Shown here: one piece after another, positions 17,240 to 25,523 of the stretch
Position numbering within the stretch: the stretch's first letter is position 1
Layout of the letters: each line of letters opens with the position of its first letter
Assembly: GCA_900767825.1 (NCBI GenBank)
Contig: CAAGAN010000033.1
Span: forward strand, 1 to 64,000
Reading direction: 5' to 3'
DNA: 64,000 nucleotides
Origin: Bacilli bacterium
GTDB lineage: Bacteria > Bacillota_I > Bacilli_A > RFN20 > CAG-826
Notes under the pieces: generated by a model
Told to the model about the DNA's origin: nothing
Databases searched by the model: none
Seen by the model: only the letters and a program-made list of their open reading frames with translations
Translations under genes and position numbers: made by a program

Positions 17240-19933
17240 ATGAAGAAGATTAAAACCTATTTTGTAGTTGCTTGTGCTTCTATTTTAGTTTGCTCATGTG
17301 GAGAAAACAATGGAAGTCAATCAATTAGCAAGACCGATTCAACAGCTCTTACTACTGATACGGGATATACTTTCCCTGAAACTCCAACATATGATGAACC
17401 GTCTTTCCAAATCCATTATCTAAGAACCGATAATAATTATGAACCTTGGTGCTTATGGCTTTGGAGCGAAGATAAAGATGGTGCCGATTATGAATTTAAT
17501 GGGGGAGATTCTATTAATGGGGCAATTGCTTCTTATCCATTGTCAAAATTTGGATTAGGCGAAGCCGATACCCTTAACTTCATTGTTAAAAAAGGTAGAG
17601 AAGGTAATTGGCTTGCTAAAGACCCTGACGGAGATAGGGAAATAGATTTCTCTAGTTTAAGCAAAGACAATAACGATATTTACCATATTTATCTAAAAAG
17701 TGGAGATGCAAACGTGTATACCTCAAAAGATTATATAGTGCCTGAGAAGATTAGCTATGCTAGATTCATTTCTACTAGTACCGGTACTCAAGTAGTGTTG
17801 GAAACAACTCTCCCGATAAGTAAAGCTGTTTTAAAGCGTGATGGAGTAGTTATTAAGGAAAATACTCTTTCTAAACCAAAGAGTTTTGTTCGTATCCAAG
17901 GAATAGAAGGCGAAATAGATTTCTTGGCAAAATATAGCGTCGAAGTTACTTTTGCAGAATCTAATAATGTCGTTGCTAAGGACGTTTCTTTCAATTCATT
18001 ATTTGGAACAAATGAATTCAATGCCAAATATGAATATACCGGAACTGATTTAGGTGTAACTGAAAAAGACGGCACATTTACTTTCAAGGTCTGGTCTCCT
18101 TTCTCTTCTTCAATTGAAGTTAGAATCTATAATTCGGGAACTCCGAAAAGTTTAGATGAAACTGGCGATGATACCTTTACTACTCTTACCTTAAATAAAG
18201 GAGAAAAAGGTGTTTGGAGTGGCTCTTTAAATCAAGAATTATACGGTAAATACTATACTTTATTCGTCAAATCAAAAGATTATCCGCAAGGAATAGAGAT
18301 TGTTGATCCATATGCAAAAGGATGCGGTATCAATGGACTTAGGGGAATGATTGTTGATTTTAACGCTGCTAAGCCAACTAATTGGGATAGTTTCGAAGCC
18401 CCTGTCCATGATAGAAAATCAATGGTAGTCTATGAAACCCATATTGCTGATATTACTTCTTCCTCTAGCTGGACTAATGATGTTGAGACTAGAAAACTGG
18501 AAAAGACTTATGCTGGGGCAATTAAAGAAGGTACAATCTATGAAAAGGATGGGAAAATCATCAAGACTGGCTATGATTCTATAAAGGATTTAGGAGTCAA
18601 TGCCGTTCAAATCTTGCCTATATTCGACCAGGCTAATGATGAAAGGAAAGAAAATAGGACCTTTAACTGGGGTTATAACCCACTTAATTACAACTGCATC
18701 GAAGGTTCTTATTCTTCTAATCCATATGATGGATATGTCCGTATCAAGGAATTTAGGGAATTAGTCGAGAAATTTGGAAGTGACAACATGTCTATTATAA
18801 TGGATGTTGTCTATAACCACGTGAACGGGGCAAAAGGGAGCAACTTCGATGTCTTGGCCCCTGGATATTATTTCCGTTATGATGGAGAGAAGCTTACTTC
18901 CAAGAGTGGATGTGGTAACGATACCGCTAGTGATCATGCAATGTATGCCCACTTTATGAGAGATTCAGTTAAATTCCTAGCCGAAACGTATAAATTAAGC
19001 GGATTTAGATTCGATTTGATGGGTCTACATACTCTTGAGGCGATGAATGAAGTAGTTGAAGCTGCTAGAAGCGTTAACCCAAACATCGTTATTTATGGCG
19101 AACCTTGGGAAATGGAAGAATCTCTAGGTCTAACCATGGCAAGCCAAAAAAATCTTGCTAGCTTTGAAGGATTTGGTGCCTTTAATGACAAGATGAGAGA
19201 TGCCCTTATCAAAGGTGGCATGTCCGCAGTTGATGAACTTGGATTTGCAACTAACCCAAGAGGTGGCAGCGAGTCTGATATGAGAAGTGTAGTCTCTGGA
19301 ATCGAAGGAAAGACATCTACTATATCTTTTGGCCCAGACAAGACAGTAAATTATGCTTCTTGCCACGATAATTACACTCTTTATGACCGTGCTTACATGG
19401 CAGGTATCGATGATGAAGAATTATTGAAGAAGATGCCTGTATTAGCCAATTCTATCGTCTTAACTAGCCAAGGAACCTCCTTCATCCTTTCAGGAGAAGA
19501 ATTCTTAAGGACAAAAGACAAAGTCAATGAAGATGGAACCCATACAAAAGACGGCAATTCCTATGCCTCTTCTTATGAGGTCAATGCTCTTGATTACGAT
19601 CTAAAATCCAAGAACATGGATGTATATGCGATTTATAAAAAGCTCATCTATCTAAAGACTCATGTCGACGGATTAGCGTTAACAAAAGATGGCGTTGCCT
19701 CTAATCTAAATGTTACTGCAACCAAAGGACAAATTACCTATACCATCAAAGATAGTCTTAATAACAAAGAATATAAGATTGTTCATAATGATGGGGCTTC
19801 GACTCATGAAGCAATGGATTTTGCAGGTTATGAATTATATCTAGATACAATTGATGTCAATTCTACTAGAAAATTAACCAATAACGAAAAAGCTAATCGC
19901 TTCCAGACTTTAATTGGAGTAAAATCCCTTTAA
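17240..19933 (+). CDS. pulA: Lipoprotein type I pullulanase with CBM41 (GH13_14)
   Basis: An 897-residue debranching enzyme that cuts alpha-1,6 links in pullulan and branched starch. The signal peptide ends in VCSC (Cys20). Residues about 55-160 match CBM41 (IHYLRTDNNYEPWCLWLWS). A CBM48-like N-domain (FTFKVWSPFSSSIEVRIY) precedes the barrel. The pullulanase hallmark FNWGYNP follows, then IIMDVVYNHVNG, GFRFDLMG with nucleophile Asp592, IYGEPWE with Glu621 and SCHDNY with Asp710. It starts 2 bases after the amylase stop, in one operon. A paralogue lies at 25524. Confidence 0.93.
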   Translation: MKKIKTYFVVACASILVCSCGENNGSQSISKTDSTALTTDTGYTFPETPTYDEPSFQIHYLRTDNNYEPWCLWLWSEDKDGADYEFNGGDSINGAIASYPLSKFGLGEADTLNFIVKKGREGNWLAKDPDGDREIDFSSLSKDNNDIYHIYLKSGDANVYTSKDYIVPEKISYARFISTSTGTQVVLETTLPISKAVLKRDGVVIKENTLSKPKSFVRIQGIEGEIDFLAKYSVEVTFAESNNVVAKDVSFNSLFGTNEFNAKYEYTGTDLGVTEKDGTFTFKVWSPFSSSIEVRIYNSGTPKSLDETGDDTFTTLTLNKGEKGVWSGSLNQELYGKYYTLFVKSKDYPQGIEIVDPYAKGCGINGLRGMIVDFNAAKPTNWDSFEAPVHDRKSMVVYETHIADITSSSSWTNDVETRKLEKTYAGAIKEGTIYEKDGKIIKTGYDSIKDLGVNAVQILPIFDQANDERKENRTFNWGYNPLNYNCIEGSYSSNPYDGYVRIKEFRELVEKFGSDNMSIIMDVVYNHVNGAKGSNFDVLAPGYYFRYDGEKLTSKSGCGNDTASDHAMYAHFMRDSVKFLAETYKLSGFRFDLMGLHTLEAMNEVVEAARSVNPNIVIYGEPWEMEESLGLTMASQKNLASFEGFGAFNDKMRDALIKGGMSAVDELGFATNPRGGSESDMRSVVSGIEGKTSTISFGPDKTVNYASCHDNYTLYDRAYMAGIDDEELLKKMPVLANSIVLTSQGTSFILSGEEFLRTKDKVNEDGTHTKDGNSYASSYEVNALDYDLKSKNMDVYAIYKKLIYLKTHVDGLALTKDGVASNLNVTATKGQITYTIKDSLNNKEYKIVHNDGASTHEAMDFAGYELYLDTIDVNSTRKLTNNEKANRFQTLIGVKSL

Positions 19934-20217
19934 TGCCACGCAATCCTACTAATAAATCTAAATACGAAGAATTATCGGATTCACTCGATGAATCCGATAT
20001 CTCTTTGGCTTCTAGACCTAGCAAAGTGAAGAAAAAGAAGAAAGAAGATAAGTTAAATGAAAAGGAAAAACGAAAGCAAGATAGGCTTTATAACATTCTT
20101 TATATATGCTCTGCTATATTCTTCTTTATCCTAGGAATAATAGTTATCTGCCTTATTAATTACATCAAGGGAGATGGGTTCCACTTAATCAAGGCTCTCT
20201 TCGCTTGTTTCAAATGA
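19933..20217 (+). CDS. Small basic single-pass membrane protein
   Basis: A 94-residue protein whose start overlaps the pullulanase stop by one base, so it is the last gene of the starch operon. Residues 1-55 are charged: an acidic Ser/Asp/Glu patch, then a Lys-rich run of about 25 residues. One membrane segment (LYNILYICSAIFFFILGIIV) spans about 57-80, and by the positive-inside rule the basic N-terminus is cytoplasmic. I do not recognise a family; it lacks SecE signatures. Its end overlaps by 33 bases the end of the convergent membrane protein gene on the other strand. Confidence 0.7.
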   Translation: MPRNPTNKSKYEELSDSLDESDISLASRPSKVKKKKKEDKLNEKEKRKQDRLYNILYICSAIFFFILGIIVICLINYIKGDGFHLIKALFACFK

Positions 20218-21237
20218 AGATAATTTAGAAATAAAGTCCTTATCCGTATAATTGGATAGGGCTCTTTTTCTATATTCATTCATTTCTTCTTCGTCTTTAA
20301 ATAAGACTGATCCATCATCTAAATATGCTTTTCCTAGGCTACATTTATCTACTAGGGTTACTCTATCATTACTAAATATTAGATACATGATATTAATAAA
20401 ATACGGGAGAATGAATAGAAGGATAACGGTATAGCCGTTGAAAAATATCGTTGTTAAGACGATAAAAGGGAGATAATAGGCTTTCTTTAATAAGGTAAAA
20501 CCTATCTTTTGTCTATATCCATATTTATCACCATAACTGATTTTAAATACATATTCTCCGATTCCTTTTCTTCCTTTATTTAACAAGGGAAGTGCAACGC
20601 TTAATACAAGGAAAGAAAACCCAATCGAACAAATTCTTCCTAATGTCAAGGTCTTGCTAATAAAATCAGAAGAAGATTTTATAGAAGGATCAACATAATT
20701 TAATAAGGATGGCAATCCTTTGTATGTTGATTTAAATAAATCCAAGACATCATTCTGTCCCCTTTTATTTAAACCATCTTTTATAAATCCTGGCTTAGAC
20801 GAATTGACAGTTCCATCTTCATTCACATAATAAGAAGCATAGTCAGTCGAATATGAATTAATTGTAGGGGGGGCTGGTAAGCGTAAGACAAAGATATTAT
20901 ATAATTCCCCGATTGTCTTATCGTTTCTATTGCCAGTTAGATAAGTAACTAATTCATCTGGATAATAAACAAAATAGAAGTTTTGTATGGCCTCTTCATA
21001 TCCTTTATATTCATTTAGAGTTAGAGATAAATTTAGATTCAGTTCTTCTTTTTTTGCCAAAATGGTTTCGTTTTCTTTCATAAATCCTGGATTATTAATA
21101 ATTATTGGATAGCAAACTGCATAGAAACAAAATAAGCAAGCTAATATAAAAGAAAAGAAATTTATTAGATTAGACCATATGTATTTAACTACCGGAGTTC
21201 TTTCGGCTTCATGATTGACTTGGATTTCTTTCTTCAT
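20185..21237 (-). CDS. RDD-like integral membrane protein
   Basis: A 350-residue membrane protein with hydrophobic segments near residues 25-50, 205-230 and 250-285. A long extracytoplasmic-looking loop lies between the first two and holds conserved-looking aromatic residues. The C-terminal part (GEYVFKISYGDKYGYRQK, two membrane helices, then DRVTLVDKCSLGKAYL) resembles a diverged RDD domain and parallels the neighbouring gene. Its start overlaps the end of that gene by 29 bases, so both are one unit. Function is unknown; RDD proteins have been linked to ion or small-molecule transport. It runs opposite to the starch operon and meets it tail to tail. Confidence 0.7.
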   Translation of the reverse strand: MKKEIQVNHEAERTPVVKYIWSNLINFFSFILACLFCFYAVCYPIIINNPGFMKENETILAKKEELNLNLSLTLNEYKGYEEAIQNFYFVYYPDELVTYLTGNRNDKTIGELYNIFVLRLPAPPTINSYSTDYASYYVNEDGTVNSSKPGFIKDGLNKRGQNDVLDLFKSTYKGLPSLLNYVDPSIKSSSDFISKTLTLGRICSIGFSFLVLSVALPLLNKGRKGIGEYVFKISYGDKYGYRQKIGFTLLKKAYYLPFIVLTTIFFNGYTVILLFILPYFINIMYLIFSNDRVTLVDKCSLGKAYLDDGSVLFKDEEEMNEYRKRALSNYTDKDFISKLSSFETSEESLD

Positions 21238-22177
21238 AACGTCTTTCTTCTTCTATTGTATCAAAATATAATGAATTTTCTTCGTCTGCAACGCAGGATG
21301 CGGATAGATAATCATGTATGGAACGATGCTTTTTAGTAAACATTGTCATTGTATAAGATATTAATAAAGTTGCTCCGAAAGAAAACATCGAACCAAACAT
21401 TTCTATAACTAAAAATGAGAAAAACCTTAATATCAGCCATCTTTTCTTATATGTATAGCCGTTTTTATCTAGAACAGTTAATTTGAATATTTTCTTTCCA
21501 ATTGTCGCACTTGTTTTAGAAATCAATGGAATTATATAAAAGAATATAAAAGCAGATAATATAATTGGAGGGAAAGCATAACAAATAGTAAAGCCGACAA
21601 TACGGGTATTTTCATCATTACAAGAAACGATAAGCGGGTCTTTATTTACTTTAGTTAAAGCTGATGAATAGATATCTTTTAAAGACAATACCGCATCAAT
21701 TTCTTTAACGTTTTCTTTCTTATTAATCTTTAGGTGGGAATCGACTTCAGTTAATGGTTCGAATAAAGAAGACTCCTTTCCTATTCCTAATATAGAAGTT
21801 TCAAATATTTCATCGCTTAATTTAGTCATATGGAAACTTGTTGCAATGTCGCTGCAATAGAAAGCTTTTAGGTTGTCTAATAAATAAACGGTTTTAGTTT
21901 CTCCATAATAGGTAAAAACTTCTTTATGGAATTGCTCTAGCTTTTCTATAGGGCTAGTAACATCGGTAGAAACTCCCTTGAAATCGATGAATAAGCCAGA
22001 TTCCAATTGCCTAGAAACCATCTTGGCGGCATTCTCGTTATATTTTGCTTCATTAGATACATTAGGTAATATAAATGGAAAATAGATAACGCTAGCTAAG
22101 GCAAAAGTAGTGGCTAAATCTATTAGGTGAGCAAATGCTCTTTTCCATATTGAACCTAGGACAATTAATTTTCCCAT
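21209..22177 (-). CDS. RDD family membrane protein
   Basis: A 322-residue protein with a canonical split RDD pattern: KRAFAHLIDLATTFALASV at the N-terminus carries the Arg and Asp in the first helix, and ATIGKKIFKLTVLDKNGYTY, then HRSIHDYLSASCV, supply the rest at the C-terminal end. About 170 hydrophilic residues between helix 1 and helix 2 form a predicted external domain of unknown type. It is the first gene of the minus-strand pair. No Shine-Dalgarno precedes the ATG. Instead TATACT ends six bases upstream, so the message may be leaderless. Confidence 0.82.
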   Translation of the reverse strand: MGKLIVLGSIWKRAFAHLIDLATTFALASVIYFPFILPNVSNEAKYNENAAKMVSRQLESGLFIDFKGVSTDVTSPIEKLEQFHKEVFTYYGETKTVYLLDNLKAFYCSDIATSFHMTKLSDEIFETSILGIGKESSLFEPLTEVDSHLKINKKENVKEIDAVLSLKDIYSSALTKVNKDPLIVSCNDENTRIVGFTICYAFPPIILSAFIFFYIIPLISKTSATIGKKIFKLTVLDKNGYTYKKRWLILRFFSFLVIEMFGSMFSFGATLLISYTMTMFTKKHRSIHDYLSASCVADEENSLYFDTIEEERRYEERNPSQS

Positions 22178-22183
22178 GGGTCA

Positions 22184-22189
22184 AGTATA
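22184..22189 (-). promoter_or_regulatory. -10 box immediately upstream of the RDD gene (leaderless-type)
   Basis: On the minus strand TATACT is followed by exactly six bases and then the ATG at 22177. A partial -35, GTGATT, lies 17 bases upstream of it. Transcription would start at or within a base or two of the start codon. Confidence 0.5.
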
Positions 22190-22379
22190 ATTCGGTTAGG
22201 GAATAAAATCACTCTATTTATAAATAAATAGGTAAATTAAGCACAAAATATAATACTATAAACCTATTATAAAAATAATTATCTCGCGTTTTTACGTCTA
22301 TAATCTTAAAAAACATAATAAAAATAGATGAATTTCAAGATTATAAACAGGAAATCTGGCTATAATCTAAAAAATAAAC

Positions 22380-22407
22380 TTGAAAAGTAACATTATTTAA
22401 ATACAAT
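22380..22407 (+). promoter_or_regulatory. Promoter of the ATPase/TOPRIM-like operon
   Basis: TTGAAA (22380-22385), a 16-base spacer and TACAAT (22402-22407) give a reasonable sigma-A promoter 15 bases before the ATG at 22423. A GGAG ribosome binding site (22414-22417) lies between. The operon therefore has its own promoter, independent of the flanking starch genes. Confidence 0.6.
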
Positions 22408-22422
22408 ATTCATTGGAGATAA

Positions 22423-23565
22423 ATGATGAAATTGTTGAAGTTTAAAGTTAATAGCGGATATAAAATGTTAGAAAAGGGTTTTGAAGTCAACTTCTTGACT
22501 AAGACTAGGATTAATAAAGATGCTCCTAATAACGATATTACCGAATTAGAAGAAGGACTTTATTATCCTTTAGAAACGGTATTTATCGGTAAGAACTCTT
22601 CTGGAAAGACTTCTGTTCTCCTTTTGATTGAATTGATACTGAATTTCATTAAAGGCGGCAGAATCCCTGTTGACCTAATGCTTGATCAAGATGCATTGGA
22701 ATTGGAATTTCTCTTCTATGATTCCGGATATATATATTTATACAAAGGTGAATTATATAAAAATGAATTAAGCAATCTTTCTTATATGATTATTAGGAAT
22801 GAATCCTTGAAAAAGACCATATATAAAAAGAACTACAAAAAGGACTTAAGTAACATTTCTTTCCCCAAAGATTATATCTTTCTTAATGAAGGCAGTGGGA
22901 GTGACACTTCTGAAATAGCTAAACTAAAAATAGCGGATTCATCTATCCTTTTGGATTTAAATTCAATCGACAATTCTAATCTTGCCTCTATTATAGAAAA
23001 GATTAATTTATTTTACGGGAATGATGCTTTTAATTGCTTAGTTGCATTATTTGATGACAGCATCGAAAGCATAAAGCCTGTTAGGCTAGATGATAATTCG
23101 GCTGCCTTTAAATTCAAAAGAGTCAACAAGCCAGAAGTTTTAGTAAATCTTTCCTACTTGAAAGATAGGCTATCTTCAGGCACATATAGAGGGATATATC
23201 TATTCGCTGCCTCGCTTCTTTCTTTTAGGCTCGGTGGAGATATTTTAGTTGATGAAATCGAAAAGAGTTTCAATAAGAATCTAATAGAAAATCTATTCAT
23301 TCTTTTTAACGATAGAAGGATTAATAGGAAAAATGCATCAATTATATATTCCACCCATTATGCCGAATTATTAGATCATAGCCCTAGATGCGATAACATC
23401 AATGTTTTGCATAGACTAGGCGATAAGATAAGCATTAGTAATATGTCTACTTCATATGAAATGAGAACGGATATTTCAAAATCAAATCAATTTGAGCAAA
23501 ATGCATTTGATAATCTGACAAATTACGATAGATTGATGGATTTAAGGAGAGTTTTGCTTAAATGA
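22423..23565 (+). CDS. AAA ATPase, OLD/AbiL-like, candidate phage-defence sensor
   Basis: A 380-residue ABC/SMC-type AAA ATPase. Walker A is GKNSSGKT at residues 56-63, following a first beta sheet with LETVFIGKN. Walker B is ILVDEIEKSF with Asp277-Glu278, and STHYAELLD supplies the switch histidine. The order (early Walker A, short coiled middle, late D-E, then S-T-H) matches AAA_15/AAA_21 ATPases of overcoming-lysogenization and abortive-infection systems. There is no transmembrane or transporter partner. The stop overlaps the next gene in ATGA. Pairing with a TOPRIM-like partner suggests a toxin-antitoxin-like defence module; I infer this from architecture only. An alternative ATG lies three bases downstream. 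Confidence 0.8.
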   Translation: MMKLLKFKVNSGYKMLEKGFEVNFLTKTRINKDAPNNDITELEEGLYYPLETVFIGKNSSGKTSVLLLIELILNFIKGGRIPVDLMLDQDALELEFLFYDSGYIYLYKGELYKNELSNLSYMIIRNESLKKTIYKKNYKKDLSNISFPKDYIFLNEGSGSDTSEIAKLKIADSSILLDLNSIDNSNLASIIEKINLFYGNDAFNCLVALFDDSIESIKPVRLDDNSAAFKFKRVNKPEVLVNLSYLKDRLSSGTYRGIYLFAASLLSFRLGGDILVDEIEKSFNKNLIENLFILFNDRRINRKNASIIYSTHYAELLDHSPRCDNINVLHRLGDKISISNMSTSYEMRTDISKSNQFEQNAFDNLTNYDRLMDLRRVLLK

Positions 23566-24059
23566 AGATTCTTCTTGCCTGCGAAGGACAAAGCGAAGTT
23601 TTTTTGTTAAATAGCCTCATTGAAAAAGGCTATTTAAATTTTAAGTATCCATTGTTGCTTGATGAACCGATAAGATTAAGGCAATTAGCTGAAATTGCCC
23701 CAATCATCAATGCTTTACCAGTAGATGAAGAAATCATAATTTATCGTGTTGGTGATACGTTAAAAGAAGAATTTGATTTATCAAAATTCAAGATGCGTCA
23801 AAATCATATGAAAGTATATAAAGTTTGCACAAAACCAGAAATTGAAGTACTTGTTATTATTAACGAGGGAATTTATCCCGAATATATCAAAAACAGCAAG
23901 AAATATAGGCCAAAGTCTTTTGTTAATTGTAAATTCAAAGGTTTTGATATCGAAAGTTATTTCTCTTCTAATGACTTATCTAATGCGATTAGAGAGTACA
24001 AAAGATTAAAAAAGCATAACAAAGATGAATTATATTTAGCGGATTTATTAACAAAATAG
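23562..24059 (+). CDS. TOPRIM/RloB-like small protein paired with the AAA ATPase
   Basis: A 165-residue protein beginning MKILLACEGQSEVFLLN. The C-E-G-x-[ST]-E strand-turn (Glu8, Glu12) is the hallmark of the TOPRIM-like RloB/DUF4435 group of putative nucleases that accompany AAA ATPases. Further conserved-looking blocks are YRVGDTLKEEFDL (Asp65) and TKPEIEVLVIINEG. A canonical D-x-D is not evident, so nuclease activity is uncertain. It overlaps the ATPase gene by 4 bases, indicating obligatory co-expression. It is the likely effector of the pair; a substrate or trigger cannot be read from the sequence. Confidence 0.7.
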   Translation: MKILLACEGQSEVFLLNSLIEKGYLNFKYPLLLDEPIRLRQLAEIAPIINALPVDEEIIIYRVGDTLKEEFDLSKFKMRQNHMKVYKVCTKPEIEVLVIINEGIYPEYIKNSKKYRPKSFVNCKFKGFDIESYFSSNDLSNAIREYKRLKKHNKDELYLADLLTK

Positions 24060-24111
24060 GCTTTTTATCGATATCTTTTTCTTGTCTATTAAAAGGAAAC
24101 GAAAATTTTAT

Positions 24112-24139
24112 TTGTATTTCGCTTAAAATGGTTGATAAT
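24112..24139 (+). promoter_or_regulatory. Probable promoter of the sugar ABC ATPase gene
   Basis: TTGTAT (24112-24117), 16 bases, GATAAT (24134-24139). The transcript would carry a leader of about 80 bases that contains G/C-rich patches unusual for this region (24160-24205). I could not assign a structure to the leader. Confidence 0.45.
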
Positions 24140-24227
24140 TAACCCGTACAAAAATTAAGCAAAACGCCTCGCGCCTGAAAGAAGTGATCTTATCGGGCAA
24201 GGGGATTATTTCGCTTGTAGGAGATTT

Positions 24228-25397
24228 ATGGCTAAAGAAAACATAAAACAGTACGAACTTAAAGAGATTAAGGAAGAAGTCGAAATAACCAAAAAGAAAG
24301 AAAAATTCGACGATTCTGCCTTCGTCGCCCTTCATCACATCGACAAAGTCTATGACAACAATGTCCAGGCTGTATTTGATTTCAATCTTGATATCAAAAA
24401 GCATGAATTTATCGTCTTTGTCGGTCCTTCTGGATGTGGTAAATCAACAACCCTCCGTATGGTTGCTGGTCTAGAAGATATCACTAGAGGCGAACTTTAT
24501 ATCGATGGAGAGCTTTGCAATGATAAGCAACCAAAAGATAGAAATATCGCGATGGTATTCCAAAGCTATGCCCTTTATCCACATATGTCTGTTTATGACA
24601 ACATGGCTTTCGGACTTGTTATTTCTCACCTTCCAAAGGCTGAAATCGATAAAAGAGTCCATGAAGCCGCTAGAATTCTTCAAATCGAACAATATCTTGA
24701 TAGAAAGCCAAAGGCCTTATCCGGTGGACAAAGGCAGCGTGTTGCCTTAGGTAGGGCAATTGTTAGAAACGCCAAGGTATTCTTAATGGACGAACCTCTA
24801 TCTAACCTTGATGCAAAGCTTCGTGTCCAAATGAGAAGTGAAATCGTTAAACTTCACCAAGCTTTAGGTGCGACTACAATCTATGTTACCCATGACCAAA
24901 CCGAAGCCATGACCATGGCTACTAGAATCGTTGTCATGAAATTAGGTAGAATCCAACAAATCGGCACTCCAAAGGAAATTTATAATAATCCTGCCAATTT
25001 ATTCGTTGCTGGATTCATCGGTTCTCCTTCGATGAATTTCCTTAATGTTAGTTATAAAGATGGAAATGTCATATTCGGAGGTGGTAAGGAAATGAAACTG
25101 CCTGCTTCAGTTATCAAAGGACATAAATTACCAGAGCAATTCATTCTTGGTATCCGTCCAGAGGACATCCGTCATGTCGAAAATTCTACTAAAGACAATG
25201 TAATAGAAGTAGAAGTCAAGGTCGCTGAACTTCTTGGCTCTGAATATTATTTACATTGCGATTTTGGTGGGATTGATTTAGTTTCAAAATGCCCAGCCGA
25301 TAAAGAAATTAAGTCTGGCGACAAGGTATTTGTCGAATTGAATTTGTCCAAGATTAAATTCTTCAACAAAGAAAGCGAAGAACACGAAGCAATATAA
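24228..25397 (+). CDS. msmK: Sugar ABC transporter ATPase, MsmK/MalK/UgpC type
   Basis: A 389-residue ATPase that would power maltodextrin import with the MalF/MalG pair. After a charged 35-residue N-terminal extension come Walker A GPSGCGKST (residues 66-74), the Q-loop FQSYALYPHMSVYDN, the signature LSGGQRQRVALGRA (from 164), Walker B VFLMDEPLSNLD and the H-loop THDQTEAMT. The C-terminal 120 residues form the MalK-type TOBE/OB regulatory domain (LGIRPEDIRH). In Firmicutes one such ATPase often serves several importers; no other sugar ATPase lies in this window. It has its own promoter and a terminator. Confidence 0.94.
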   Translation: MAKENIKQYELKEIKEEVEITKKKEKFDDSAFVALHHIDKVYDNNVQAVFDFNLDIKKHEFIVFVGPSGCGKSTTLRMVAGLEDITRGELYIDGELCNDKQPKDRNIAMVFQSYALYPHMSVYDNMAFGLVISHLPKAEIDKRVHEAARILQIEQYLDRKPKALSGGQRQRVALGRAIVRNAKVFLMDEPLSNLDAKLRVQMRSEIVKLHQALGATTIYVTHDQTEAMTMATRIVVMKLGRIQQIGTPKEIYNNPANLFVAGFIGSPSMNFLNVSYKDGNVIFGGGKEMKLPASVIKGHKLPEQFILGIRPEDIRHVENSTKDNVIEVEVKVAELLGSEYYLHCDFGGIDLVSKCPADKEIKSGDKVFVELNLSKIKFFNKESEEHEAI

Positions 25398-25420
25398 TAT
25401 TTTGTCTTGCTTAATAATCT

Positions 25421-25453
25421 AGGGATGGGGGTCATTCTCCATCCCTTTATTTG
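25421..25453 (+). terminator. Rho-independent terminator of the ATPase gene
   Basis: AGGGATGG (25421-25428) pairs perfectly with CCATCCCT (25439-25446) and is followed by TTATTTGT. It isolates the ATPase transcript from the pullulanase downstream. Confidence 0.85.
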
Positions 25454-25465
25454 TCTAAAAGCATA

Positions 25466-25498
25466 TTTCTAGCCTAGAAAGCTATATTGATATAAAAT
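25466..25498 (+). promoter_or_regulatory. Perfect palindrome and possible -10 before the second pullulanase
   Basis: TTTCTAG-C-CTAGAAA (25466-25480) is a perfect 15-base inverted repeat, followed by TATAAAAT (25491-25498) about 26 bases before the ATG. The palindrome lies where a -35 would be and differs from the two operators at 9632 and 9745. A regulator site is possible, but no good -35 was found. Confidence 0.4.
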
Positions 25499-25523
25499 AA
25501 ATTCATAAAGAAAGGGAAAAATA

